Assembly (NCBI RefSeq): GCF_000961885.1
Contig: NZ_JZKH01000022.1
Coordinates: 1 to 64,000, forward strand
Origin: Streptomyces rubellomurinus
Lineage (GTDB): Bacteria > Actinomycetota > Actinomycetes > Streptomycetales > Streptomycetaceae
Length of the DNA: 64,000 nt
Direction: 5' to 3'
Below, in pieces: positions 31,984 to 45,500 of this stretch (positions are counted from its first letter, which is position 1; every line of letters starts with the position of its first letter). The notes under the pieces are model-generated. The model made no database searches. It saw only the letters and a program-made list of their open reading frames with translations, and was not told the origin of the DNA. The position numbers and the translations under genes are program-made.

Positions 31984-34900
31984 TCAGAACTCCTCGAGCA
32001 GGCTCAGGTCGTCCTCGGACAGCTCCACCAGCGACAGGTCGATCCCGTCCTCGTCCTCGCCCGCGCCGCTCGGGTCGACGTCGTCCGCGCCGTCCGCCGG
32101 CGCCTCGGTCGCCACCCGGGCCAGGCCCGCGACGCTGCGCTGGGTGAAGACGTCCTGGGCGGTGATCAGCAGGCCCGCCGCGCGGGCCCGGCTGACCAGC
32201 TGGATGGAGATGATGCTGTCGCCGCCGAGCTCGAAGAAGCTGTCGTCGACGCCCACCTTCGGCAGCCCCAGCACCGTGGCGAACAGGTCCGCCAGGACCT
32301 CCTCGTTCGGCGTGCTCGGAGCCCGGCCGGAGGACACCCCGAGGTAGTCCGGAGCCGGCAGGGCCCGGCGGTCCAGCTTGCCGTTGGGCGTGACCGGCAG
32401 GGCCTCCAGCGGCACCAGGGCGCTGGGCACCATGTAGTCGGGCAGCTGCCCCCGCAGGTAGTCGCGCAGCGAGATCGCGAGCGCGCCGACGTCCCGCCGG
32501 GCGATCGGGTTGTTCACCCAGGCGCTCGGGTCGGTGGCCGCGCCGGCCGGCCGGTAGAGCGCGTCCCCGGGCAGGTCCGGGCTCAGCGAGAACACCACGT
32601 CGACGGTGTCGGCGGCCCCGCTGGACCAGGTGATGGCCGCGAAGTAGCCGTTGTCCTCGGCGAGTTGGTGGAACTGCTCCGGGTCGATGTCGGACGGCAG
32701 CGGTTGCCCCCCGGCGTGGAGCGCGACCACCTCGTCGAGCGGGCTGCCCGACTCCAGGGCGCGCATCGCGCCGATCTCCCGGGCCAGCCGGCCGTTCGGC
32801 GCCCCGGTCACCCGGAGCAGCGCGGGCCGCTCGTTCGCCAGCCGCTTGGTGAGCTGCTCGACGTCCAGCACCTCGACGCCCCAGCGCCAGTGGACGGTCG
32901 CCTCGGCGGCCGGCGCCGCGCCGTCCTTGCGCAGCACGACGTCGTAGCGGTGGCGGGTCAGCTCGTTGTGGTACTGGCCGCGCTTGATCCGGATGTCGAT
33001 GTCGCCGATGCCGCCCCGGGAGGCCCGCAGCGCGGGGAAGTACTCCGGGTCGACCATCAGCTCCTTCTCCATCAGCACGCCCTGCTCAACCGCCCGGCGC
33101 AGCCCGGCCGTCGACTGCGTGGCCTCCGGGCCGTGCAGCTTGATGCCGGTCTGGAAGCAGCGCTGGAGCCGCAGGTTGCGGATGTCGCCGAGGAACACCG
33201 CCCCGCCCGGCACGACCAGGTCGAGCGCCTGCCGGATCACCTGCTCCAGGTAGTCGGCGTTGGGGAAGTACTGCGCCACCGAGTTGACCACCACCGTGTC
33301 GAAGAACCCGGTGGGCAGCCCGCTCAGGTCGTCGGCGGGCTGGGTGCGCAGCTCCACCCGGCCGGCGAGGGCGTCGATCCCGGCCACTTCGCCGCGCAGC
33401 GTCTCGATCGCCGCGTCGGAGAAGTCGGTGCCCCAGTACGCCTCGACGTGCGGCGCCACCTGGGAGAGGATCAGGCCGCTGCCGACGCCGAGTTCGAGGA
33501 CCCGCTCCGGACGCAGCGCCATGATCCGCTCGACGGTGGCGGCCCGCCACTCGCGCATCTGCGGCAGCGGGATCGGCTGCCCGTCGTAACTGCTGCCCCA
33601 GCCGGTGAAGTTCTCGCCGAAGGCGGTGTCGACGGACTGGCTGTAGCCGTCGTCGAAGACCACCTGCCACTCGTCGATCTGCTCGCCCTCGTGCTCCTCG
33701 TCGCGTTCGGCGGCGGCGTCCTCCTCCATCGGCACGACGTAGCCCACCAGCTGGCGCTCGCCCGGGCGGTCCTCGCGGACCACGACGGCGGCCTGGCCGA
33801 CCGCCGGGTGGCGCAGCAGCAGCGACTCGATCTCGCCCGGCTCGATCCGGAAGCCGCGCAGCTTGACCTGCTCGTCGACGCGGCCGACGAACTCCAGCTC
33901 GCCGTCCGCCCGCCAGCGCACCAGGTCGCCGGTGCGGTACATCCGCTCGCCCGGGGCGCCGAACGGGTCGGCGACGAACCGCTCGGCGGTCACGTCGGGC
34001 CGGTTGAGGTAGCCGCGGGCCAGCTGCACGCCGGTGGAGTAGAGCTCGCCGACCATGCCGACCGGCACCGGCTGGAGGTTCGTGTCCAGCACGTAGACCC
34101 GCGTGTTGGGCAGCGGCGCGCCGATCGGCGGCGTCTGCGCGCCGGCCAGCGGCCGGCTCATGGTGGTGCACACCGTCATCTCGGTCGGGCCGTACGCGTT
34201 GATCATGCGGCGGCCCGCGGACCAGGTCTCGACGAGCTCCGGGGAGCACGCCTCGCCGGCCACCGCCACGGTGGTGAGCGAGCCCAGGCTGTCGGCCGGC
34301 ATGACCTTCAGGGCCACCGGCGGCAGGATGGCGTGGGTGGCGCCGGTCTCGGCGACCAGCTCGGCCAGGGCCACGCCGGGCACCAGCCGCTCGGCGGGCG
34401 CCAGCACCAGGGTGGCGCCGGTCAGCAGCGTGACGCTCAGCTCGCAGAACGCGGCGTCGAAGCTCGGCGAGGCGAACTGCAGCATCCGGCTGTCCGGCGT
34501 CACGGCGAACCGCTCGCGCTTCGCGCTCGCAAGGTTCGACACGCCCCGGTGCGAGACCACGACGCCCTTGGGGCGCCCGGTCGACCCCGACGTGTAGATG
34601 ACGTAGGCCGCGTTGCCCAGCCGGAGCGGCCCGTCGCGCCGGTCGGCGTCGGTCAGGTCCGCCGGGCTGAGCGCGGCCACCGCGGCTTCGGTGTCCGGGT
34701 CGTCGAGCAGAGTGCGGGCGATGCCCCGGGCGTCCTCGGGCAGCTCGGCGGCGGTCGCCGACCGGGTGACCAGCCGTGCGGGCCGGGCGTCGGTCAGCAT
34801 GTAGCCGATCCGGTCCTGCGGGTAGCTCGGGTCCACCGGGAGGTAGGCGGCCCCGGTCTTGGACACCGCGAGGAGGGCGACCACCAGGTCGACCGAGCGG

Positions 34901-36515
34901 GGCAGCGCCAGCGCGACCAGGTCCTCGGCGCCGATGCCCCGGGCGGCCAGGTGCCGGGCGAGCCGGTTGGCCCGGGCGTTCAGCTGCGCGTACGTCAGCC
35001 GCTCGCCCTCGTAGACCAGCGCCGTGGCCTCGGGGGCGAGCGCCACCCGGGCCTCGAACAGCTCGGGCAGCGTGCCGACCGGGAGGTCGGCGGCGGTGTC
35101 GTTCCACTCCCGCAGCGTCGCGTCGCGTTCCGCACGGCCCAGCAGGGCGATCCGGCCGATCGGCAGGTCGGGCCGGGCCGCCGCGCCGTCGAGCAGTCGG
35201 ACGAACCACTCGGCCAGCCGCTGCACGGTCGCCTCGTCGAACAGGTCGGTGCTGAACTCGATGTAGCCGTCCAGCCCCTCGCCGGTGCCGTCCGCCGACA
35301 GCGCCTCGCGGAAGCTGAACAGCAGGTCGAAGCGGGCCACCTGCATGCCGATCGGCTGCGGGACGCACTCCAGGCCGTCCAGCCGCCAGTCGGCCTTGTC
35401 GTTGTTCTCCAGGCCGAGCGCGACCTGGAAGAGCGGGTGCCGGGCCGTGGACCGGGCCGGGTTCAGGATCTCCACCAGCCGCTCGAACGGCATGTCCTGG
35501 TGGGCGTAGGCCGCCAGGTCGGTGACCCGGACACGCTCCAGCAGCTCGCGGAAGCTCGGGTCGCCGGAGGTGTCGGTGCGCAGCACCAGCGTGTTGACGA
35601 AGAAGCCGACCAGCTCGTCCAGCGCCTCGTCGGTGCGGCCCGCGATGGCGCTGCCGATCGGGATGTCGGTGCCGGCGCCCATCCGGGTCAGCAGCGCCGC
35701 GATGCCCGACTGCAGCACCATGTACAGGGTGGCGCCGCGCTCCCGGGCCAGCGCGGTCAGCGCCCGGTGGGTCTCCGGCTTGACGGAGAGCAGCACACCG
35801 CCGCCGCGGTAGCTCGGCGCGGCCGGCCGCGGGCGGTCGGCGGGCAGCTCCAGCTCGTCCGGGATCCCCGTCAACTGGTCGGTCCAGTAGGCGAGTTGGT
35901 TGGAGATCTGGCTGTCCGGATCGGCCTCGGAGCCGAGCAGCTCGTGCTGCCACAGCGTGTAGTCGGCGTACTGCACCGGCAGCGGGGCCCAGCCGGGGGC
36001 GTCGCCCGCGCGACGGGCGGCGTAGGCGGCGGTGAGGTCGTTCGCGAGCGGGACCAGCGACCAGCCGTCGGCGACGATGTGGTGCAGGACGAGCAGCAGC
36101 ACCGCCCGGTCGGGGCCCAGCACGAACAGGTGGGCCCGCAGCGGGGTCTCGGCCTCCAGGTCGAAACCGCGGGTCGAGGCGGCGGTCACCGCCTCCTGCA
36201 GCTGTTCCTCGGTCAGCTCCCGTACCTGCAGCTCGGCCCTGCCCTCCTGGAGCGACAGGACGCGCTGGCGCGGCACCCCGGCGACCTCCGGGAACACGGT
36301 GCGCAGGCTCTCGTGCCGCTCGACCAGGTCGTCCAGCGCGCCCTGCAGGGCCACCCGGTCGAGTGCGCCGGTCAGCCGCATCGCGTACGGCATCAGGTAG
36401 GTCGAGCTCTGCCCGTCGAAGCGGTTGATGAACCAGAGCCGGCGCTGGGCGAAGGAGAGCGGGACGTCGTAGGGGCGCGGCATCGGGCGCAGCGCCGTGC
36501 GGGCCCGGTGGGCGA
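31984..36515 (-). other. NRPS-1 module 4: C-A(aromatic?)-N-methyltransferase-T-acidic tail
   Basis: C4 is an L-L type ([25 protein letters not shown]). A4 pocket by eye D A C I A A A V C, close to the Phe/Tyr group. A methyltransferase ([24 protein letters not shown]) interrupts the A domain before its last core motifs, the usual N-methylation site. T4 [10 protein letters not shown] ends the catalytic part. Confidence 0.7.
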
Positions 36516-39500
36516 CGCCGAGCTGCTCGGCCAGTGCCGCCACGGTGGGCGCCTCGAACAGCACCCGGATCGGCACCTCGGCGTCGAAGGCCGTGCGGAC
36601 CCGGCTGATCAGCTTGGTCGCCAGCAGCGAGTGGCCGCCCAGGTCGAAGAAGCTCTCGTCGATCCCGACCTCGGACCGGCCCAGCACCTCGGCGAAGAGC
36701 CGGCAGAGGATCTCCTCCTCGGGCGTGCGGGCCGGGCGGCCGGCGGCGCCGTGGGAGAGCTGAGGCGCGGGCAGGGCCCGGCGGTCCAGCTTGCCGTTCG
36801 AGGTGAGCGGCAGGGTCTCCAGGACGACGAAGGCCGAGGGCACCATGTAGTCGGGCAGCGCGTCGGCGACGGCGGCGCGCAGACCGGCCTGGTCGGGTGT
36901 GCGGCCCGCGGTCGGCACCACGTACGCCACCAGGCGCTTGTCCCCGGGAACGTCCTCGCGGACGAGGACGGCGGCCTGGCCCACGCCGGGAGCGGCGGCG
37001 ACGGCGGCTTCGACCTCGCCGAGTTCGATCCGGAAGCCGCGGATCTTGACCTGGTCGTCGGCACGGCCGACGTACTCCAGCCGGCCGTCCCCGCTCCAGC
37101 GCACCACGTCCCCGGTGCGGTACATCCGGGTGCCGGGGGCACCGAACGGGTCGGCGACGAAGCGCTCGGCGCTCAGGCCGGGGCGGCCCAGGTAGCCGCG
37201 GGCCAGGCCGCGGCCCGCCACGTACAGCTCGGCGGGCACCCCGGGCAGGGCCGGGCGCAGCGCGGAGTCCAGCACGTACAGCGCCAGGTCCGGGATGGCG
37301 CTGCCGATGCCGCCCGGGGCGGCGCCGGCGGCGCCCGCCTCGGTGAGTTCCGTGTGGGTCACGTGCACGGTGGTCTCGGTGATCCCGTACATGTTGACCA
37401 GCCGGGGCGCGTCGTCCGCGTGCCGCTCGTACCAGCCGGCCAGGCGGCGGGAGTCCAGCGCCTCGCCGCCGAAGACGACGTGGCGCAGGGTCAGTTGCCG
37501 GCCGGTCTCCGGGGCTTCCTCGTCGGCCTGCGCCAACTGGTAGAAGGCGGACGGGGTCTGGTTGAGCACGGTGACACGCTCGCGCACCAGCAGCCGCAGG
37601 AACTCCTCGGGCGAGCGGGAGACGGTGTGCGGGACGACGACCAGGCGGCCGCCGTGCAGCAGGGCGCCCCACAGCTCCCAGACGGAGAAGTCGAAGGCGT
37701 AGGAGTGGAAGAGCGTCCAGACGTCGTCGGCGCCGAAGTGGAACCAGTGGTCGGTGGCGCCGAACAGCCCGGTCACGTTGCCGTGCGGCACCACGACGCC
37801 CTTGGGACGGCCGGTCGACCCGGAGGTGTAGATCACGTAGGCGGCGTTCGCCGCGGACAGCACCGCCGTGCGCTCGCCGTCCCGCAGGTCCTCGGGCGAG
37901 AGCCCGTCCAGGGCGGCGGCCGTGTCGGCGGCGTCGACGTCGATCCGGGCCACGCCCTCGGCGAGGTCGGTGGCGACGCCGGTGGCGGAGAGCACCAGCG
38001 TGGGCCGGGAGTCGGCGACCATGAAGGCCACCCGGTCCGCCGGATAGTCCGGGTCCACCGGCACGTAGGCCGCGCCGGCCTTCACCACGGCGAGCAGCGC
38101 GACCACCAGGTCCACGCCGCGCGGCAGGGCCACGGCCACGAAGCGCTCCGGGCCGGCACCGTGCGCGGCGAGCAGCCGGGCCAGCCGGTTGGCCCGGGCG
38201 TTCAGCTCCGCGTACGTCAGCCGCTGCTCGTCGCAGACCACCGCGACCCGGTCGCCGTCGCGGCCGACGGCCGCCTCGAACAGCTCGGCGAGGGTGGCCC
38301 GCGGCGCGGCGACGGCCTTCCGGTCCGCGCCGCCCCACTCGACCAGCAGGCGGTCCAGCTCGTCCGGGGCGACCGTCTCCAGACGGCCGACCGGCAGCTC
38401 CGGGGTGGCGACGGCGGTCTCCAGCAGCCGTACCAGGCGCTCGGCCAGTTCCTCGGTGCGCGCCGGAGTGAGTACGTCGGGGCGGTAGTTGAAGCGCAGG
38501 TTGAGTCGCGCGCCGGGGACGGCGATCAGCGAGAGCGCGTAGTGGGTGGCGTCGCGGCCCTCCGCACCGACCACCGTCAGCCCGGTGCCCGGCAGGTCGA
38601 GCACGCTCGGGTCCAGCGGGTAGTTCTCGAACACCACCAGGGTGTCGAAGAGTTCACCGCCGCCGGTGAGCCGCTGGATGTCGGTGAGCGACAGGTGCTG
38701 GTGTCCGAGCAGGTCCGCCTGGTCGCCCTGCAGGCGCACCAGCAGGTCCTGGAGCGGCTCGGCGGGGTCGACGGCGACTCGGACGGGCAGGGTGTTGATG
38801 AACAGCCCCACCATCCGCTCCACGTCCGCCAGCTCCGGCGGCCGACCGGCCGCGGTGGTGCCGAACACCACGTCGTCGCGCCCGGTCAGACGGCCCAGCA
38901 GCAGCGCCCAGGCGCCCTGCAGGACGGTGTTCACGGTGACGCCCAGGCGTCGGGCCAGCGCGCCCAGCGCCGCCGTCAGCTCCTCGGTCAGGTCGACGGT
39001 CACCCGCTCGGGCAGCACCGCCGTCCGCCCAGGCACGTACGGGGCGATCCGGGTCGGCTCCGTGACGTCCTCCAAGGCCACCGTCCAGGCGCGCTCGGCC
39101 TCGCCGCGGTCCTGCCCGGACAGCCACTCCAGGTAGTCGCGGTACGGCGGTACCGGCGGCAGGCCGGAGCCGTCGCCGCGCCGCGCGTACAGCGCGAACA
39201 GCTCCTGCACCAGCAGCGGGACGGACCAGCCGTCCAGCAGGATGTGGTGGTTGGTCAGCACGAGCCGGTGGCTGCGCTCGCCGGTGCGGATCAGGGTGAA
39301 GCGGACCAGCGGCGGGCGGGCCAGGTCGAAGCGGCGCTCCCGGTCCTCGGCCACCAGTCGCTCGACCTCCCGCGCGTGCCGCTCCCGCGGCAGCGCGGTC
39401 AGGTCGTGGTCGTGCCACTCCAGCGGCACCTCGCGCAGCACGACCTGCACCGGCTGCTCCAGGCCCTCCTGGACGAATCCGGCGCGCAGCGAGGCGTGCC

Positions 39501-42500
39501 TGGCCAGCAGGGCGCGGGCGGAGGCGCGCAGGGCCTCGGCGTCCAGCTCCCCCTCGAGGTCGAAGAGCAGCTGCACGTTGTAGACGTCCGGGCCGCTGTC
39601 GTCGTACAGCGAGTGGAAGAGCAGGCCCTCCTGCAGCGGGGCCAGCGGCAGGACGTCGGCCAGCTCGCCGCCGGCCTGGAGCCGGTCGAGCTCGGCCTGG
39701 CGGATCCGCACCAGCGGCAGGTCGGAGGGGGTCAGCGCGGCCCGGTCGGTCCGCCCGGTGCGGCCCACCAGGGCGGTGAGGACGGCGAACCACGCCTCGG
39801 CGAGCTCGCGCACGTCCTCCTCGCCGAACAGGCCGTCGGGCCAGGTCCAGGTCGCGGTCAGGTGCGGGCCGTCGTGCCGGTCCTCGGTGAGCGCGACCAG
39901 CTCCAGCGGGTGCGAGAACGGCATCGCCGGATCCCCGGAGCCGCCCAGCGCGTCGCCCGAGGTGGTCTCCCAGCCGGGCACGCCCAGCGGGCTCTGCGCG
40001 GCGAAGCGGCCGAGGTAGTTGAAGCCGATCTGCGCCGCGGGCAGGGTGGCCAGCATCGGGCCGGTCTGCGGGTTGAGGTGGCGCAGCAGGCCGAAGCCGA
40101 TGCCGTTGTCGGGGACGGCGAGCAGCTGCTCCTTGACCCGCATGACGGCCGCGCCGAGGGCGTCGCCGCCGGCCAGCGCCTCGGCCCACTCGACCGGGCC
40201 GGGGGCGATCCGGACGGGGTAGAGGCTGGTGAACCAGCCGATGGTGCGGGAGAGGTCGGCGCCCGGCACGATCTCCTCGCGGCCGTGCCCCTCCAGGTCG
40301 ACCAGCAGGGTGCCGTCGCCGTCGCGGCCGCGGCGGACGCGCCACTGCTCGGCGGCGAGGGCGAGCGCGGTCAGCAGCACGTCGTTGATCCGGCCGTTGA
40401 ACGCGCCGGGCACGGTGGTGAGCAGCGGGGCGGTGAGCTCCGCGGGCAGCGTGAGGCTGATCGAACGGGCGTGGGCCGCCACGTCCTTGGTGCGGTCGAG
40501 CGGGCGGTCGGCCAGGGCCGGGTCGCCGGCGCCCACCGCTTCGGCCCAGAACTGCAGTTCGTTCAGCCGGGCGGGGTCCTGGGCGAGCGCGGTCAGCTGC
40601 TCGGACCAGCGGCGCAGCGAGGTGCCCACCGGCTGCAGGCGCGGGGCGCGCCCCTGCGCGGCGTCCTGCCACGCCTCGGCGAGGTCGGGCAGCAGGATCC
40701 GCCAGGAGACGCCGTCGACCACGAGGTGGTGGGCGACGAGCAGCAGCCGGCCGGGGCGGTCCGCTCCCGCGTCGAACCAGACGGCCTGCAGCATGGTGCC
40801 GGCCTCGGGGGCCAGCCGGGTGCGGGCGGCCTCCTCCTCCGTGGCGATCAGGGTGTCCAGCGCCTGCTCGTCCAGGTCGTGGGCCGGGACGTGGCGCAGC
40901 ACCTCGGCCGCCGGGACGGAGCCGCGGGCGGTGGTCTCCAGGCCCCAGATGATGCCGCCGGTACGGGTCAGCCGCAGGCGCAGCGCGTCGTGGTGGTCGA
41001 TCACGGCCTGGAGCGCGGTCCGCAGCTGCGCGAGGTCGAGCGCGGCGGGCACCCGCAGCAGCATGGACTGGCTGAACGCGTCGATGGGGGCGGCGCGTTC
41101 GCGCAGCCAGTGGACGATCGGGGTCAGCGACACGGCGCCGATGCCGTCGTCCGCCGGGGTGTCGGGAGCGTCCTCGTCGATGGTCTGGGCCACGGCGGCC
41201 AGTGCCTCCACAGTCTTGTGCGCGAACACGTCGCGCGGGGTGAACACCAGGCCCGCGCGGCGGGCCCGGGTGACGAGCTGGATGGAGACGATGCTGTCCC
41301 CGCCCAGGTCGAAGAAGCTGTCGCCGGTGCCGACCCGGTCGAGCCCGAGGGCCTCGGCGAACAGACGGCACATCAGCTCTTCGGTGGGGTTGCCCGGTGC
41401 CCGGCCGTCGCCGGCCGCCTCGTACGCGGGGGCCGGCAGCGCCTTGCGGTCCAGCTTCCCGTGCGGGGTGAGGGGCAGCGCGGCCAGGACCACGCAGGCC
41501 GAGGGCACCATGTACTCCGGCAGTGCGGCCGCCGCGTGGACGCGCAGCTCGGCCCCGGTGAGCCCGGCGCCGTCCGCGGGCACCGCGTAGGCCACTAGCC
41601 GCTTGACGCCGGGGGCGTCCTCGCGGACCACGACGGCGACCCGGGCCACGGCGGGGTGGGCGGCGAGGACCGTCTCGATCTCGCCCGGCTCGATCCGGAA
41701 ACCGCGGACCTTCACCTGCTCGTCGGTGCGGCCCAGGAAGTCCAGGTCACCGTCCGGACGCCGGCGCACCAGGTCGCCGGTGCGGTACATCCGGGTGCCG
41801 GGGGCGCCGAACGGGTCGGCGACGAAGCGCTCGGCGGTCAGCCCGGCGCGGCCCAGGTAGCCGCGGGCCAGGCCGGCGCCGGTGACGTACAGCTCGCCCG
41901 CGACGCCGACCGGCACCGGGGCGAGGTCCGGCCCGAGCACGTAGACCCGGGTGTTGTCGATCGGGCCCCCGATCGAGGGCGCGGTGCCGTCCGGGGTGAG
42001 CGGGGCGCTCATGGTCGCGGCGACGGTGACCTCGGTGGGCCCGTACGCGTTGATCATCCGGCGGCCCGGCGCCCAGGCCGCGACCAGTTCCGGCGAGCAG
42101 GCGTCACCGCCGACGACCAGGGTGCGCAGCTCCGGGAACCCGGCGGCGGGCAGCCCGGCCAGGGCCGCGGGCGGGATCAGCGTGTGGCTGATCCGCCGCC
42201 CGGCGAGCACCTCGCCGAGGAGTTCCCCGGCCAGCGGCCCGGCCGGGGGCACCACCAGGGCGGCGCCCGCGGGCAGGGCCATGCACAGCTCCAGCACCGA
42301 CGCGTCGAAGCTCGGCGAGGCGAACATCAGCACCCGGCTGTCCGGAGTGACGTCGAAGCGCCTGGCCTCGGCGGCGGAGAAGCTCGCGAGACCGCTGTGC
42401 GTGACGGCGACGCCCTTGGGGCGCCCGGTGGACCCGGAGGTGTAGATGACGTACGCGGTGTTGAGGACGGACACGGGCGCGGTGCGGTCGGCGTCCGTCA

Positions 42501-45500
42501 GGTCGCCGTCGCCCTGCCGCTCCAGCTCGGCCAGGGTCGTGGCGTCGTCGAGCGCCAGCCACAGCGTCTCGGAGCGGTCGGCCGTGCCGGTGCCCTCCGG
42601 GGACAGCGCGCCGAGGTCGCCGGCGGTCAGCACGACGGCCGGGCGGGCGTCCTCCAGCATGAAGACGATCCGGTCCAGCGGGTGCTGCGGGTCGACCGGC
42701 AGGTACGCGGCGCCGGTCTTGAGGACGGCGAGCTCGGCCACCACCAGGTCGGCCGAGCGCGGCAGCAGCAGTGCGGCGGTGCGCTCCGGCCCCAGGCCCC
42801 GGGCGGCCAGCAGCCGGGCGAGGCGGTTGGCCCTCCGGTTCAGCTCCGCGTAGGTGTGGGTGCCGCCCTCGAAGTCGACCGCGACGGCGTCGGGCGTGCG
42901 GGCCACCTGGGCCTCGACCAGCTGCGCCAGGGTGGCGGGTTCGACCGGCCGCTCGGTGGCGTTCCACTCGACGAGCAGCCGGTGCCGCTCCTCCGGCGCC
43001 AGTGCGTCGGTGCGGGCGACCCGCTGCTCCGGGGCAGCGACCACGGTGGCCAGCAGCTGCCGCAGCCGGTCGGCGATCCGCTCGACCTCCGCGCGGCCGA
43101 ACACGTCAGGGCGGTACTGCAGGCGCAGCCGCATCCGGGTGCCGGGGATCGCGGTGAGCGTGAGCGGGTAGTGGGCGGCGTCGCGGCCGTCCACGTCGGT
43201 GACGCGCAGGCTGCCGGACGGCGAGGTGAGGTCCGCGAAGCCGAGCGGGTAGTTCTCGAACACCGCCAGGGTGTCGAAGAGTTCACCGAGTCCGGTGAGC
43301 CGCTGGATCTCCGCGAGCCCGAGGTGGTGGTGGTCCATCAGCTGCGACTGCTCGTCCTGGAACCGGGTGAGCGTCTCCAGCAGGGTCTCGCCCGGGGCCA
43401 GCCGCAGCCGCACCGGCAGGGTGTTGATGAACAGGCCGAGGGTGTGCTCGATCCCGGTCATCTGCGGTGGCCGCCCGGAGACGGTCGTGCCGAACACCAC
43501 GTCGTCGCGGCCGGTCAGCCGGGCGAGCAGAAGCGCCCACGAGCCCTGGAGGACGGTGCTGAGGGTCAGGCCGCAGGAGCGGGCGCGGGCGGTCAGCTCC
43601 GCGGTGAACTCCTCGGGCAGCTCGACCATCAGCTGCTCGGGCGCGGCGACGCCGGCGGCGGCCGCGCCGGCCAGCAGGGTCGGCTCGGTCACGCCGTCCA
43701 GCGCGGCCGCCCAGGCCTGCCGCGCGGGCGGCTCGTCCTGCTGGGCCAGCCAGGCCAGGTAGTCGCGGTACGGGGTGACGCGCGGCAGTGCCGCGGCGTC
43801 GCCCCGGGTGTCGTACAGGGACAGGAGTTCGCGCACCAGCGCGGCCATCGACCAGCCGTCCATCAGCACGTGGTGGCTGGTGAAGAGCAGCAGGCTGCGC
43901 TCGGCGGCCAGCCGCACCAGGGTGAACCGCAGCAGCGGCGGGTGGGCGGGGTCGAAGCGGCGGGCGCGGTCCTCGTCGAGGATCCGGGTGAGCTCCGCGT
44001 CCTGCCGCTCGCCGTGCAGCGCGGTCAGGTCGAGCAACTCCCAGGGCACCTCGGTGGCGCCCGGGTAGATCTGGACCGGTGTGTTCGCCCCGGTGAGGCG
44101 GAATCCGGCGCCCAGGTTGGGATGACGGCGCAGCAGGGCGTCGGTGGCGGCTCGCAGCGCGGCGGTGTCGACGGCGCCGGCCAGCTCGAACAGGAACTGG
44201 ACGCAGTACACGTCCGGCGCCTGGTCGTCGTACAGGGTGTGGAACAGCAGCCCCTCCTGCAGCGGCGCGAGCGGCAGCACGTCGGCCAACTGCGGGAAGG
44301 CCCCCTCCAGTTCGTCGATGTCGGCTTGGCCGAGCGGGACCAGCGGCAGGTCCGAGGGGGTGCGGCCGCCGCTGCCCGGGCGGTCGGCGTGCGCGGCGAG
44401 CGCGGTCAGCGCCTCGAACCAGCCCTCGGCGAGGGCGCGCAGCTCCCGCTCGGGGAGCACCGCGTCCGGCCAGGACCAGTGGGCGACCAGCCGCGGTCCC
44501 TCGGCACGGTCCTCGGCGAGCGCGTTGACCTCGATGGCGTGGGCCACCGGCATCGCCGGGTCGGCGGCGCCGCGCAGACCGCCCTCGGGGGCGGGCGCCC
44601 AGGCGGTGTCCTCGCCGGCCGCGGAACCGGCGAAGCGGCCGAGGTAGTTGAAGCCGATCTGCGGGGTGGCCAGGCCGGCCAGGGCCCCGGCGGTCTCCGG
44701 GTTGAGGTGGCGCAGCAGCCCGTGGCCGAGGCCGCCCAGCGGCAGGGCCCGCAGCTGCTCCTTGACCCGCTTGAGGGCCGTGCCCGGGTCCGTGGTGGCC
44801 GGGTCCAGGCGCACTGGGAAGATGCTGGTGAACCAGCCGACCGTACGGGACAGGTCGACGCCGTCGAAGAGGTCCTCGCGGCCGTGGCTCTCCAGGTCCA
44901 CCAGGACGGCGGTGTCCCGGCTGCCGGTGCGGCTCTCGCGCCACCGGGCGACGGCCAGGGCCAGTCCGGTGAGCAGCACGTCGTTGATCCCGGCGTGGTA
45001 GGCCGGGGGAACGCGGGTCAGCAGCGCCTCGGTGACGGCGGCGGGCAGAGTGAGGGTGAGGGTACGGGTGGTGGCCCCGGTGTCCCGCGCCCGGTCCAGC
45101 GGCCGGTCGGTGAGCAGCGGGTCGGGGGCCGCCAACTGGTCTGTCCAGCGGGAGAGTTCGGCGGTCTGCGCGGGCTCCTGGGCGAGCTCGCTGAGGCGTC
45201 GGGCCCAGCTGCGCAGCGAGGTCGTGGCGCGAAGCGGCGCGGGGGTGCCGGCGGTGGCGCCCTCCCAGGCCTGCCGCAGGTCGGGCAGCAGGATCCGCCA
45301 GGAGACGCCGTCGACGACGAGGTGATGGGCGACGATCAGCAGCCGGCCGGTCCGGCCGGGCCCGGCGTCGAACCAGACGGCCTGCAGCATCACGCCCTCG
45401 GTCGGGGCCAGTCGGGCGACGGCGGCCGCGTGCTCGCGTTCGATGAGCGCCGCGAGGCCGGCGGTGTCGGTGCCCGTCGCGTCGACGTGCCGCAGCAGTT

